Part shown: one piece after another, positions 36,847 to 45,401 of the stretch
How the letters are laid out: every line of letters begins with the position of its first letter
How positions within the stretch are numbered: the first letter of the stretch is position 1
Assembly (NCBI GenBank): GCA_009839745.1
Contig: VXPE01000111.1
Span: forward strand, 37,961 to 101,960
Direction of reading: 5' to 3'
DNA length: 64,000 bases
Source: Candidatus Poribacteria bacterium
GTDB lineage: Bacteria; Poribacteria; WGA-4E; WGA-3G
The notes under the pieces: model-generated
Told to the model about the DNA's origin: nothing
What the model saw: only the letters and a program-made list of their open reading frames with translations
Databases searched by the model: none
Made by a program: the position numbers and the translations under genes

Positions 36847-37395
36847 TTGTATTATGTTAACTTACGATCAATAAAAGTCACCGAACAAAGTCTGGATATA
36901 CGTGTGCCGACCAATTTGCCATTCTGGAAAATTTATCTTGATACGTGTTGTTTGAGTCGGCTTCTTGATCCGCCAACACAGGTCCGACTTATTGAAGAGG
37001 CCCAAGCTATTAGGAGAATTCTAATTCATTTTTTAAGGACGCACTGGTACTGGATATCCAGCAAAATTGTAGTTGATGAAGTTGAGCAAACCCCAGATTT
37101 AGGAAAACGGATTCAGGTCGAAACCTGGCTAAATCTCGCACACCAGATTGTTATTGTTGGAGCGAGAGAAATATCAAGGGGGCGACAACTTGAGTCGTTG
37201 GGTTTTAAGGAGCAAGATGCTTTGCACATCGCTTGTGCTGAAAGTAGTAAGGCAGATATCTTTCTAACAACCGATGATAGGCTACTCAGGAGAGCACAAC
37301 GCTATCAGACACGACTTTATATTCGGGTTGAAAACCCGGTTACATGGTTAGAGGAGGTAACAGAAAGTGGACATTTTAGAGATGACCGATCTTGA
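36847..37395 (+). CDS. PIN-domain ribonuclease (VapC-like toxin)
   Basis: 182 aa from TTG; GTG 36904 (163 aa) is an alternative and fits the family length better. PIN signature acidic residues: Asp32 (IYLDTCCLSR), Glu78 (VVDEVE), Asp124 (KEQDALHIACA) and Asp143/144 (FLTTDDRLLRRA). Such proteins cleave tRNA, rRNA or mRNA as toxins. The partner gene overlaps its 3' end, which is the reverse of the usual antitoxin-first order. Confidence 0.78.
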   Translation: MYYVNLRSIKVTEQSLDIRVPTNLPFWKIYLDTCCLSRLLDPPTQVRLIEEAQAIRRILIHFLRTHWYWISSKIVVDEVEQTPDLGKRIQVETWLNLAHQIVIVGAREISRGRQLESLGFKEQDALHIACAESSKADIFLTTDDRLLRRAQRYQTRLYIRVENPVTWLEEVTESGHFRDDRS

Positions 37396-37768
37396 AATCT
37401 ATGAACTTGGTATTAAGGAACTTATAGAACAAATTGGTCCAGTATATACTGAGCGGTTTCTCCGACAGTGTAAACCGAACAAGTATGATTATTCTGTTGA
37501 GCGGCATAAATTGTTAGCAAATCAGTCTGGTATTGACGAGATTGTAGCGCGTATCCGGCGGAGAGAAGCAGAGCGAAAAGAGGAAGAACGTATCAAAGCC
37601 GAAAGAATCACCGCGTGGCGAAACGGATTATTAGAACTCACCGATCTTGAAGTCTGTGAACTTGCGGCTAAAATCCTCATAGATAAACTACATGTATACG
37701 GATATGTAGGGTTCTGTCAGCAGCATTTCAAAAACCTCAATGCTGAGCAACCTATTGATTTACCGTAG
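37367..37768 (+). CDS. small partner of the PIN toxin, candidate antitoxin
   Basis: 133 aa from GTG (GGAGG ten bases upstream); overlaps the PIN gene by 29 bp. It contains two related halves: MTDLEIYELGIKELIEQIG (6-24) and LTDLEVCELAAKILIDKL (91-108), separated by a charged linker (RRREAERKEEERIKAER). No DNA-binding domain is evident. Role as antitoxin is inferred from position and size. Confidence 0.6.
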   Translation: MDILEMTDLEIYELGIKELIEQIGPVYTERFLRQCKPNKYDYSVERHKLLANQSGIDEIVARIRRREAERKEEERIKAERITAWRNGLLELTDLEVCELAAKILIDKLHVYGYVGFCQQHFKNLNAEQPIDLP

Positions 37769-37900
37769 TGGTCTTTGCTGAACAGCGATACCAACGTAAA
37801 ACCAAATCAACAAATACAAGAAACCGATCCGCAGGATTAATTGAATCCCTTTATTACTCTACCTTTTGAGTAAAGAGATTCTTCTTGTGAAGGAAGGCGA

Positions 37901-39529
37901 ATGCACGACACATCCCATTCCCAAAATGAACTCAATAGGGTTTTAGAAAAAATTCAAGAGATAGTAGAAAAATCCGCTGGCGGAGATTACATCTATCGGG
38001 GTGAGCCAGAGCGTTATCAAGAATTTCCTTATCATGGAAAGGTTTCCTCAAGTCTGTATCGCTCATTATTGATTGATTCGATAGTGGAAGAAGGTATAGA
38101 AGAGTACTGTAAAGTTATTGAGCCTAATATTCCGGACATGGAAAGAGAGATTTTGGGATTGGCGAAAGAGTATTTGTATGGAACTGCCAGCGAAACACCC
38201 GATGATTTTGAAATCTTAGCGCGACACCAGCATTATGGTGGCAAAACCAATTTTATAGACTTCACGACTGACTACCTAATTGCTCTCTTTTTTGCTTGTG
38301 ATCGATCTTATCACAAAGATGGCAGGGTTATCTTACAAAAAAGAGAATCGGGAGATTATCAATCAAAAATACCTCCAGAAACAATTAAGCGGGTGGAATC
38401 TCAGAAAAGTATACTGCTCCAGTCGCCAAAAGGTTTTATCACTCCAGACGTTGAGGTGATTATTCCAAAAGAACTCAAACTTTCTATCCTAAACTATCTC
38501 GAAAAGCATCATGACATATCTACCAAAAGGATTTACAAAGATATCCATGGATTTATAAAATGGTTAGACGGATACTTTGACCCTATGCTAGAGTTTGGTA
38601 AAGGGGTAATCTGTCAAAATAGGGCGAGTTTAGGGAATAACATGCAGGAGAAATTGAAATGGTATGAAAAAGCTTATGAGCATTTTACCGAAGCATTGAA
38701 ACTAAAATCAGATTTCACCGAAGTTTATATTCATCGCGGAGTTGTTTTTCGCGATGTTGACCGGTTTGATCCTGCTCTTAAAGACTTTAATAGCGCAATA
38801 GAAATAGATCCAGAGAGTGCCAATGCGTATGACGACCGCGGAGTATGTTATGCTGAAATGGGTGATACTGAAAAAGCACTAAATGACTTCAACAAGGCGA
38901 TAGATTTGAATCCAAAGAGCGCAAAGTCCTATAACAGTCGCGGCATAACTTACAAAGATATGGGTAAAATTGACTTAGCAATGAAAGATTATAATAAAGC
39001 AATAGAACTGGATCCAGAATTTCCCGAGGTCTATAACAATCTGGGTATAATTTATGACGAGAAAGGTGAACATGATTGTGCCATCAAGAACTATAGCAAG
39101 GCAATAGAACTGAAATCCTATTATGTGAGTGCCTATAATAATCGCGGTCGTGCCTACCGGGTCAAGGGCAATATTGAACTTGCCATTGAAGACTTTAAAA
39201 CTGCAATTATAGGAGAATCTGATTTTGCTGAAGCTTATTACAACCTCTGCGAGACCTACCTTTTCAAAGGGGACTTGGAGTGTGCTTATACTGACTTGAC
39301 TAAACTAGCAATACTTCTGTCGTCTCCTTATGCGTGTTTTGCCCGCGGTATAATTGGGTTGTGCCAACAACAATGGAAACAGGCTATAGCAGACTTTACT
39401 GTTGCTGAAGATAACGGGGTAGATATCGTTGCTTTATTTACTAACGGCTACAAAAGTATTGAAGATTTTGAGGAAACAAATGATATTCAGATACCAGAAG
39501 ACATCAGGGAGATGTTGAGTCCACAGTAA
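37901..39529 (+). CDS. FRG-domain protein with C-terminal TPR array
   Basis: 542 aa. N-terminal FRG domain: YIYRGEPE (30-37) and ARHQHYGGKTNFIDFTTDYL (107-126) continuing into IALFFAC, the conserved RHxGxxT...DxT...A..FA pattern. From about 225 to 500 there are seven to eight TPRs (for example AYDDRGVCYAEMGDTEKALN, AYNNRGRAYRVKGNIELAIE). FRG proteins are common near phage-defence genes but their activity is largely uncharacterised. Here it sits between a PIN module and a restriction-modification operon. AT-rich. Confidence 0.8.
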   Translation: MHDTSHSQNELNRVLEKIQEIVEKSAGGDYIYRGEPERYQEFPYHGKVSSSLYRSLLIDSIVEEGIEEYCKVIEPNIPDMEREILGLAKEYLYGTASETPDDFEILARHQHYGGKTNFIDFTTDYLIALFFACDRSYHKDGRVILQKRESGDYQSKIPPETIKRVESQKSILLQSPKGFITPDVEVIIPKELKLSILNYLEKHHDISTKRIYKDIHGFIKWLDGYFDPMLEFGKGVICQNRASLGNNMQEKLKWYEKAYEHFTEALKLKSDFTEVYIHRGVVFRDVDRFDPALKDFNSAIEIDPESANAYDDRGVCYAEMGDTEKALNDFNKAIDLNPKSAKSYNSRGITYKDMGKIDLAMKDYNKAIELDPEFPEVYNNLGIIYDEKGEHDCAIKNYSKAIELKSYYVSAYNNRGRAYRVKGNIELAIEDFKTAIIGESDFAEAYYNLCETYLFKGDLECAYTDLTKLAILLSSPYACFARGIIGLCQQQWKQAIADFTVAEDNGVDIVALFTNGYKSIEDFEETNDIQIPEDIREMLSPQ

Positions 39530-39562
39530 CCCAAATCTTGATGCATAGTTTCCATTTTTGTT

Positions 39563-39592
39563 TTCACATACTTCACATTGTTGTGGTATGTT
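39563..39592 (+). promoter_or_regulatory. promoter of the restriction-modification operon
   Basis: TTCACA (39563-39568), 18 bp, TATGTT (39587-39592) then AATGCAATA. Same spacing and similar -10 flank as the PIN module promoter at 36796. Confidence 0.45.
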
Positions 39593-39668
39593 AATGCAAT
39601 AGGACGCATGGATACGGTTTTACACGTGGGAATTTCTCAATACTCACCTTAATGCATAGGAGACAGAT

Positions 39669-40472
39669 GTGTATTTTGGCAACGATCAGTTCAGAATAAT
39701 CAACGGAAATGTACTGACTACACGCGCTATAAAAAAAGATAGCATTGACCTTATTGTTACATCACCCCCTTACAACGTTGATATAGAATATAACTCAAAT
39801 GACGATGCCCTTTCTTATACCGACTATCTTGCCTTTTCCAAAAAATGGTTCACGCGTTGTTTTCGATGGCTTAAGTCGGATGGGCGTTTCTGTCTTAATA
39901 TCCCCTTAGACAAAAACAAAGGTGGTCAACAACATGTCGGTGCGGATCTTACCAAACTCGCAACCGCTATCGGATTTCAATACCACTCTACCATTGTATG
40001 GAACGAAGGCAATATCTCCAGACGAACTGCTTGGGGGTCATGGATGAGAGCGTCCGCGCCCTACGTCATTGCTCCTGTTGAGTTAATTGTAGTTCTTTAC
40101 AAAGAACAGTGGAAGAAAACGAGTGGCAGTGGACAATCGGATATGAACCGGGAGGAATTCATGGAGTGGACAAACGGTCTCTGGACTTTTCCCGGTGAGA
40201 GTAAGAAACGTATTGGGCATCCCGCTCCCTTTCCTTTAGAACTCCCGCGGCGTTGTATCAAACTCTTTAGTTACGTAGGTGACACTATCCTTGACCCGTT
40301 TATGGGCAGTGGGACTACTTTAGTTGCTGCCCAATTGAACAAACGTCGTAGCATCGGGATTGATGTCGATGAATATTACTGTGAACTTGCGAAGGAACGG
40401 GTAAGTCAGGCTGCAAATCAATTGTATCTGTTTGAAGAAAAAGGGAAGTCACATGGCAAAGACAATTCGTGA
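39669..40472 (+). CDS. beta-class DNA methyltransferase, probably N4-cytosine
   Basis: 267 aa from GTG, TAGGAGA upstream. Motif IV TSPPYN (about 30-35) comes before the SAM motif FxGxG-type DPFMGSGTT (about 212-220), the beta-class order. The SPPY form is typical of m4C enzymes. C-terminal IGIDVDEYYCELAKERV follows. It should methylate the site cut by one of the next two nucleases. The HNH gene begins before this gene ends (overlap 20 bp). Confidence 0.88.
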   Translation: MYFGNDQFRIINGNVLTTRAIKKDSIDLIVTSPPYNVDIEYNSNDDALSYTDYLAFSKKWFTRCFRWLKSDGRFCLNIPLDKNKGGQQHVGADLTKLATAIGFQYHSTIVWNEGNISRRTAWGSWMRASAPYVIAPVELIVVLYKEQWKKTSGSGQSDMNREEFMEWTNGLWTFPGESKKRIGHPAPFPLELPRRCIKLFSYVGDTILDPFMGSGTTLVAAQLNKRRSIGIDVDEYYCELAKERVSQAANQLYLFEEKGKSHGKDNS

Positions 40473-41040
40473 ACTTGTGTTCGAGTATTTCGTGAATCAT
40501 CCTAACGAGGAACTTCAGCATGGCCCCGTGGTTGACTGGGTGTCGGAACAATATTTTCAAGAGCATGGTAAAACTCCGCGGGATCCTTGGAGAACCGTTA
40601 GGCAACTCCATCAAGAAGGAAAACTAATCAAAGTCCGGAAAGGCATTTACAAGTATGACCCGGATTATGTCCATGAAGTGGTACTATTTGAGTTTTCCCC
40701 ACGGGATAGAGAAGCTATTTTTGAACGCGACGGCCGTCGTTGTGTTGTCTGTGGACGTGGAGAAGCAGATGGCCTTACGATCGCCGCTGACCATATCAAA
40801 CCGAAAGATAGAGGCGGCACCAATACCATTGATAATGGTCAAACCCTCTGTTATGAACATAATTTGCGCAAGAGTAACTATTCACAGACCGAGGCTGGTA
40901 AAAGGTACTTCATCAGAATGTATGAAACAGCATTAAAAAACCAGGATGAGAAGACGAGAGTTTTCTGTGAAGCCGTTTTTGATGTTTATGATGAACACGG
41001 TGTCAACGGCCATATTGACCGACCCGACACGGAGGATTGA
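40453..41040 (+). CDS. HNH endonuclease with N-terminal winged-helix-like domain
   Basis: 195 aa from ATG 40453; the frame extends to 40432. N-terminal helical region (MAKTIRELVFEYFVNH... DPWRTVRQLHQEGKLIKV) looks like a winged helix. The HNH core has CVVCGRGEADGLTIAADHIK and GQTLCYEHNLRKSN: zinc Cys pairs plus the catalytic His (DHI). It overlaps the methyltransferase gene by 20 bp and stops 3 bases before the next gene, so all three are one operon. Likely a restriction or nicking nuclease. Confidence 0.82.
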   Translation: MAKTIRELVFEYFVNHPNEELQHGPVVDWVSEQYFQEHGKTPRDPWRTVRQLHQEGKLIKVRKGIYKYDPDYVHEVVLFEFSPRDREAIFERDGRRCVVCGRGEADGLTIAADHIKPKDRGGTNTIDNGQTLCYEHNLRKSNYSQTEAGKRYFIRMYETALKNQDEKTRVFCEAVFDVYDEHGVNGHIDRPDTED

Positions 41041-41043
41041 TTA

Positions 41044-41862
41044 GTGAAAAATGGAACTGAACCCATCAAAGCAGCCCCAACAGCGCGTGGAGGAACCAGT
41101 CTTGATGGAAGGAGAAACATTCTTACAGATGCGCTTTACGAGATGGAATATGATGATACATTAGTGGACACACTCATAGAAAGAAATGTCATTGATTTCA
41201 GCATCGTTGACTACACGAGCCATATTATATACCAACTTAAGGAACACTATGGGGAATCCGTTTCATGGGGTGGCCTTGAAGACGCTGTTGCTCTTGAAGG
41301 CTTGGCTGCTTCTTTGACAGGAGAACTTGGGAAAAACTGGCGTGCTGCTGAGGGCGACACTTTTCGAGAACGGATCCGACATGTTATTACCGACCCAATT
41401 GAAAACTTAGGAATGAAACTGATTAGCCGCTATGAGTTGGAGAATAATGGGACTTTCTCCGAAGAATTAGAGAATGTTAAACAGTATCTCGCAATTGATT
41501 ATGGGGAATTCAATGCTTATCTCCCGGATGTTGATTTTGTTATTTACACCCCTGAAAATTCTCGTGTTATCGCTGTAATCTCGTGTATCGTTAATTTGAA
41601 AAACCTAATCATTGAGCAGGCTTATTGGAAACGCAAACTTCAGGCGGACGAAAATAGTGCTTCCGTCAAATACTACCTCATCACGGCTGATATAAGCAAA
41701 ACCCTGGAAATTGTGGACCTACCAAAGAAGGAACGAGTCATTGCGGAGGCAGAGCTAGATGGCACGTATGTACTAACAGCGGAAGCACCCGAGGAGAGTG
41801 ACAAGGTCAAACTGTTGGAACATTTCATTGAGGATCTTAAGCGGTTACTTGAAAAGCATTAA
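41044..41862 (+). CDS. BsaWI-like type II restriction endonuclease, active-site Lys possibly replaced
   Basis: 272 aa from GTG. The C-terminal half matches the PD-(D/E)xK pattern of the BsaWI/CCGG-cutter group: PDVDFVIY (Asp162) and AVISCIVNLKNL then IEQAYWKRKL. The expected motif is SCK; here it is SCI (Ile182), so the catalytic Lys may be absent or supplied by Lys186. If the BsaWI relation holds, the target would be a CCGG-type site, which fits an m4C methyltransferase. Identification rests on motif recall. Confidence 0.6.
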   Translation: MKNGTEPIKAAPTARGGTSLDGRRNILTDALYEMEYDDTLVDTLIERNVIDFSIVDYTSHIIYQLKEHYGESVSWGGLEDAVALEGLAASLTGELGKNWRAAEGDTFRERIRHVITDPIENLGMKLISRYELENNGTFSEELENVKQYLAIDYGEFNAYLPDVDFVIYTPENSRVIAVISCIVNLKNLIIEQAYWKRKLQADENSASVKYYLITADISKTLEIVDLPKKERVIAEAELDGTYVLTAEAPEESDKVKLLEHFIEDLKRLLEKH

Positions 41863-41873
41863 ATTTACCAACA

Positions 41874-42212
41874 ATGCATACCTCACGCCTACGAAATATA
41901 CAGGTCTATCGCGCACTAAACGGTAAAGAACCTTTTAATGAATGGTTGAAATCAATTCAAGATAGAAAAACAAGAGCTCGGATTCGGGCAGGATTGGAAC
42001 GACTCAGACTCGGAAATTTCGGGAATGTCAAATTTCTGGGGGAAGGGGTACTTGAACTGCGTTTCCACTTCGGAAGAGGTTATCGGATTTATTTTGGCGA
42101 AATCAGGAATACGATCGTCTTGCTGCTGTGCGCGGGTGATAAATCATCACAGACACGAGATATAGAACGGGCAAAAAGTTACTGGCTGAAATATAAGGAG
42201 GAAAACCTATGA
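41874..42212 (+). CDS. RelE/HigB-type toxin (Gp49-like)
   Basis: 112 aa. Family hallmarks: FNEWLKSIQDRKTRARIRAGLERLRLGN spread over the first helices, FLGEGVLELRFHFGRGYRIYFG and LLLCAGDKSSQTRDIERAK, typical of the HI1419/HigB addiction-module killer group. It should cleave mRNA at the ribosome. The antitoxin gene starts within its stop (ATGA overlap). Confidence 0.82.
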   Translation: MHTSRLRNIQVYRALNGKEPFNEWLKSIQDRKTRARIRAGLERLRLGNFGNVKFLGEGVLELRFHFGRGYRIYFGEIRNTIVLLLCAGDKSSQTRDIERAKSYWLKYKEENL

Positions 42213-42616
42213 AAAAAATGAGGACATGGAAAGAGTGTCTCATCGAAGACCTCGCTGACCGGGAGGAAGCGATTCATTATCTCCAAGCTATTCTTGATGA
42301 CTATTACAGTTTCGGACAGACGCTTATCGTCCGGGAAGCCCTAAAAACAGTTATCGAAGCACAAGGCGGGATTTCCAAACTCACGCAACACACTGATATT
42401 TCGCCACAAACCTTAGAAACCGCGCTATCTAATACGGATACACCGCTGATTGACGCAATCGGTGTTGTTCTGAACGCACTCGGATATCAGCTTTTAATCC
42501 AACCCATAGTGGACGAAGATGCTAATCTTGAACTGGCTACAGGCGAGCCAAAAGTAGCAAAAGCAACCGCACATCTATCGGAAGATTCAGGAACATCACA
42601 TCGCGTGACGAACTGA
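42209..42616 (+). CDS. HigA-type (HI1420-like) helix-turn-helix antitoxin
   Basis: 135 aa. Typical HI1420 group: REEAIHYLQAILDDY, then REALKTVIEAQGGISKLTQHTDISPQTL, a Cro-like helix-turn-helix, and DAIGVVLNALGYQLLIQPI. An extra ~30-residue Ala/Glu/Ser tail follows. It neutralises the preceding toxin and probably represses the operon. Confidence 0.8.
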   Translation: MKKMRTWKECLIEDLADREEAIHYLQAILDDYYSFGQTLIVREALKTVIEAQGGISKLTQHTDISPQTLETALSNTDTPLIDAIGVVLNALGYQLLIQPIVDEDANLELATGEPKVAKATAHLSEDSGTSHRVTN

Positions 42617-42698
42617 TGAATCAGGTACGGTGAAGGAAGAATAGGCAACCGTAAGTAGATGGGAAAAGATTTTAAACAAAAGTGAGTCTATAAATTCT

Positions 42699-43592
42699 AT
42701 GAAAATTGCAAATGCCCCGTGTTCGTGGGGTGTACTTGAGTTTGAGTTAGACGGCGAAGCACCCGACTATGCCCAGGTATTAGACGAGATGCACGAAATC
42801 GGTTACCTCGGCACCGAGTTAGGCGATTGGGGGTTCATGCCGACGGATGCAGAACGCCTCCATGCCGAACTTAAAAAACGTCAATTAACGCTGTTAGGCG
42901 CATTCGTAGCGGTCGCACTCGCTGACGAAAAAACACACGCAGCAGGTGAGGAATCGGCACTGCGTCACGCCCGTTTGTTAGCGGATGTCAGTGGAAAAAC
43001 GCCATTTATCGTGCTGTCAGATGATAATGCTACCACAGAGCTGCGGACCCGCTACGCCGGTCGTATCCGTCCTGAACACGGATTGACACCAGCGCAGTGG
43101 GACACTTTTATACAGGGCGCGCACCGCATCGCCCAATCTGTCCGGGACGAGACAGGACTCCGCACGGTCTTCCATCCACACTGTGCCGGATATGTAGAGA
43201 CAGCGGCGGAAGTGGACATGTTGATGGAACGCACCGATCCGGACCTCATCGGATTGTGTTTCGATACAGGACATTACCGATTCGGTGGCGGTGATCCGAT
43301 TGAAGCGTATACCCGCCATGCCGATCGCGTCTGGCACGTCCATTTCAAGGATTGTCATCCCGATATCGCTGCCCGTTCCCGTAAGGAGGCGTGGGATTAT
43401 TTTGAATCAGTTGGGAACGGCGTTTTTTGTGAGTTAGGCAACGGAGACGTTGATTTTCCGGCGTTCCTTGGGGAATTACGAAAACAGGACTATGAGGGGT
43501 GGATCGTCGTGGAGCAAGATGTCTTGCCGGGGATGGGGAGTCCTTACGAGAGCGCAGAACGAAATCTACAGTATCTGAATTCAATTGTGTAG
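42699..43592 (+). CDS. IolE-like TIM-barrel sugar isomerase/dehydratase
   Basis: 297 aa. Xylose-isomerase-like TIM barrel beginning IANAPCSWGVLEF, the hallmark of the 2-keto-myo-inositol dehydratase (IolE) group, with LCFDTGHYRFGGGDP, VHFKDCHP and IVVEQDVLPGM providing metal ligands (Glu, Asp, His). Adjacent to iolG, so conversion of 2-keto-inositol is likely; related epimerases share the fold. Confidence 0.75.
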   Translation: MKIANAPCSWGVLEFELDGEAPDYAQVLDEMHEIGYLGTELGDWGFMPTDAERLHAELKKRQLTLLGAFVAVALADEKTHAAGEESALRHARLLADVSGKTPFIVLSDDNATTELRTRYAGRIRPEHGLTPAQWDTFIQGAHRIAQSVRDETGLRTVFHPHCAGYVETAAEVDMLMERTDPDLIGLCFDTGHYRFGGGDPIEAYTRHADRVWHVHFKDCHPDIAARSRKEAWDYFESVGNGVFCELGNGDVDFPAFLGELRKQDYEGWIVVEQDVLPGMGSPYESAERNLQYLNSIV

Positions 43593-43624
43593 CACGAATA
43601 AAATCCATGTAGGAAAGGTCTTTG

Positions 43625-44644
43625 ATGAACAAATCCTCGAAAGTCGGTGTTGGCGTTATCGGGTCAGGACGTATCGGAGCACTCCACATTGAACACCTTT
43701 CCCAAAACATACCGGAAGCCGAACTCATCTCCGTTTGCAGTTTGGATGCCCCCGGTGTTGAATCCCTCGCGAAGCAGTTTAATATCCCAAAGACAACTGA
43801 CGATTATACCGCACTTTTGGCGGATCCCCAGATTGAAGCAGTATTAGTGGCATCTGCCACCAATACACATGTCGAAATGAGCCAAGCCGCGGCGCAGGCA
43901 GGGAAACACGTTTTTTGTGAGAAACCGATCTCCTTAAATTTGGAGCAGATTGATGAGACTTTGGCGATTGTAGAAAGGGCAGGGGTTAAGTTTCAGGTCG
44001 GTTTCAACCGTCGATTTGATGCAAGTTTCGTGCGGGTCCGAGAAGCCGTTACTTCTGGAGAGATTGGCGAGCCGCACATCATGCGAATCACGAGCCGAGA
44101 CCCCGCACCACCACCGATCGAATACGTCAAGGTCTCCGGGGGCATCTTTCTTGACATGACGATCCACGATTTCGATATGGCGCGCTATCTCCTCGGAGAC
44201 GAGGTTATTGAGGTGTATGCAATAGGTGGTGTACGCGTTGATCCGAAAATCGGTGAGGCGGGTGACATTGACACCGCCGTTATCACTTTACGGTTCCGAA
44301 ATGGGGTTATCGCAACTATTGATAACAGCAGAGAGGCTGTCTACGGTTACGACCAGCGTGTTGAAGTTTTCGGTTCAAAAGGGATGGTTACGGCAGCGAA
44401 CCCGCCGATAAATACTGTTACTTTTAGCGGTAGTGAAGGGACCCGCGCTGCGTCCCCTCCGTATTTCTTTGTCGAACGTTACAAGCCAGCATTCCTTTCG
44501 GAGCTGCGAGCGTTCTTTGCGTGCATTCAGGAAGACACGCCACCGCCGGTTACAGGGAACGATGGTCGGGCACCTGTCGTGATCGGTTTCGCAGCGTTGA
44601 AGTCGCTTCGTGAAAACCGTCCTGTCCTGTTGTCGGAGGTCTAA
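43625..44644 (+). CDS. iolG: inositol 2-dehydrogenase
   Basis: 339 aa from ATG 43625 (GGAAAGG upstream). GVIGSGRIGALHIEHL is the NAD-binding loop, CEKPISL the Lys motif, and GFNRRFDASF, RITSRDPAPPP, GGIFLDMTIHDFDMARY the IolG-specific signature including catalytic Asp/His. It oxidises myo-inositol to 2-keto-inositol. Follows the IolE-like gene by 32 bp. Confidence 0.85.
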   Translation: MNKSSKVGVGVIGSGRIGALHIEHLSQNIPEAELISVCSLDAPGVESLAKQFNIPKTTDDYTALLADPQIEAVLVASATNTHVEMSQAAAQAGKHVFCEKPISLNLEQIDETLAIVERAGVKFQVGFNRRFDASFVRVREAVTSGEIGEPHIMRITSRDPAPPPIEYVKVSGGIFLDMTIHDFDMARYLLGDEVIEVYAIGGVRVDPKIGEAGDIDTAVITLRFRNGVIATIDNSREAVYGYDQRVEVFGSKGMVTAANPPINTVTFSGSEGTRAASPPYFFVERYKPAFLSELRAFFACIQEDTPPPVTGNDGRAPVVIGFAALKSLRENRPVLLSEV

Positions 44645-44651
44645 AGGTTTT

Positions 44652-45386
44652 TTAGTGACCCTCCCCGCCGACTTCGCCGACTTCGATGTCAATCTCGTCT
44701 CGGTTCCTGATGCGTTCCACGAGTCCATCTCGGATGTCCACAATCCGGTCAGAGACATCTAACATCTTCAGGTCGTGTGTTGCTGAAATAACAGTAACCC
44801 CTTGTTCTTTATTCAAGCGTTTGACGAGGTCGATAATCTCACGTCCTGTAATCGTGTCGAGGTTTGCTGTCGGTTCGTCGGCGAGAATGATACTCGGATC
44901 GTTCGCGAGTGCTCTGGCGATAGCAACACGTTGACGCTGACCCCCTGAAAGTTCGTCAGGGAGGTGGTACATCCTATCACCCAATCCTACCATATCCAGC
45001 AACTGTTCCGCTTTTTCATTGCGTTGTCTCTCAGGGATGCCAGCGAAAATCATCGGTAGCGTTACATTTCCATGCGCGCTCCGCACGTGCAGCAAATTGT
45101 AACTTTGAAAAATGTAGCCCACGCGATGACACCGAAACGCCGCAATTTGTCTTTGCGAAAGATGGGACATATTTTGTCCGTCGATGTAAACTTGACCCTC
45201 CGTAGGACGATCGAGAGCACCGATCATATTAAAAAGCGTGGATTTGCCTGAACCCGAGGGACCCATCAACGAAATATACTCTCCACGTTCAATCTCAATG
45301 TTGATGCCGTCCAAAGCACGAAGAATGTTTGAACCCATGCGATATTCTTTGACAACATCTTCAGTTTTCACAACGATATCAGCCAT
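44652..45386 (-). CDS. ABC transporter ATP-binding protein (LolD/MacB type)
   Basis: 244 aa. Walker A GPSGSGKST, Q-loop FQSYNLL, signature LSGGQRQRVAIARAL, Walker B IILADEPTANLD. This is the type VII ABC group that powers lipoprotein release or tripartite efflux. It follows its permease gene by 15 bp on the same strand. Confidence 0.92.
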   Translation of the reverse strand: MADIVVKTEDVVKEYRMGSNILRALDGINIEIERGEYISLMGPSGSGKSTLFNMIGALDRPTEGQVYIDGQNMSHLSQRQIAAFRCHRVGYIFQSYNLLHVRSAHGNVTLPMIFAGIPERQRNEKAEQLLDMVGLGDRMYHLPDELSGGQRQRVAIARALANDPSIILADEPTANLDTITGREIIDLVKRLNKEQGVTVISATHDLKMLDVSDRIVDIRDGLVERIRNRDEIDIEVGEVGGEGH

Positions 45387-45401
45387 AATTGTCCTCCGTG
45401 C

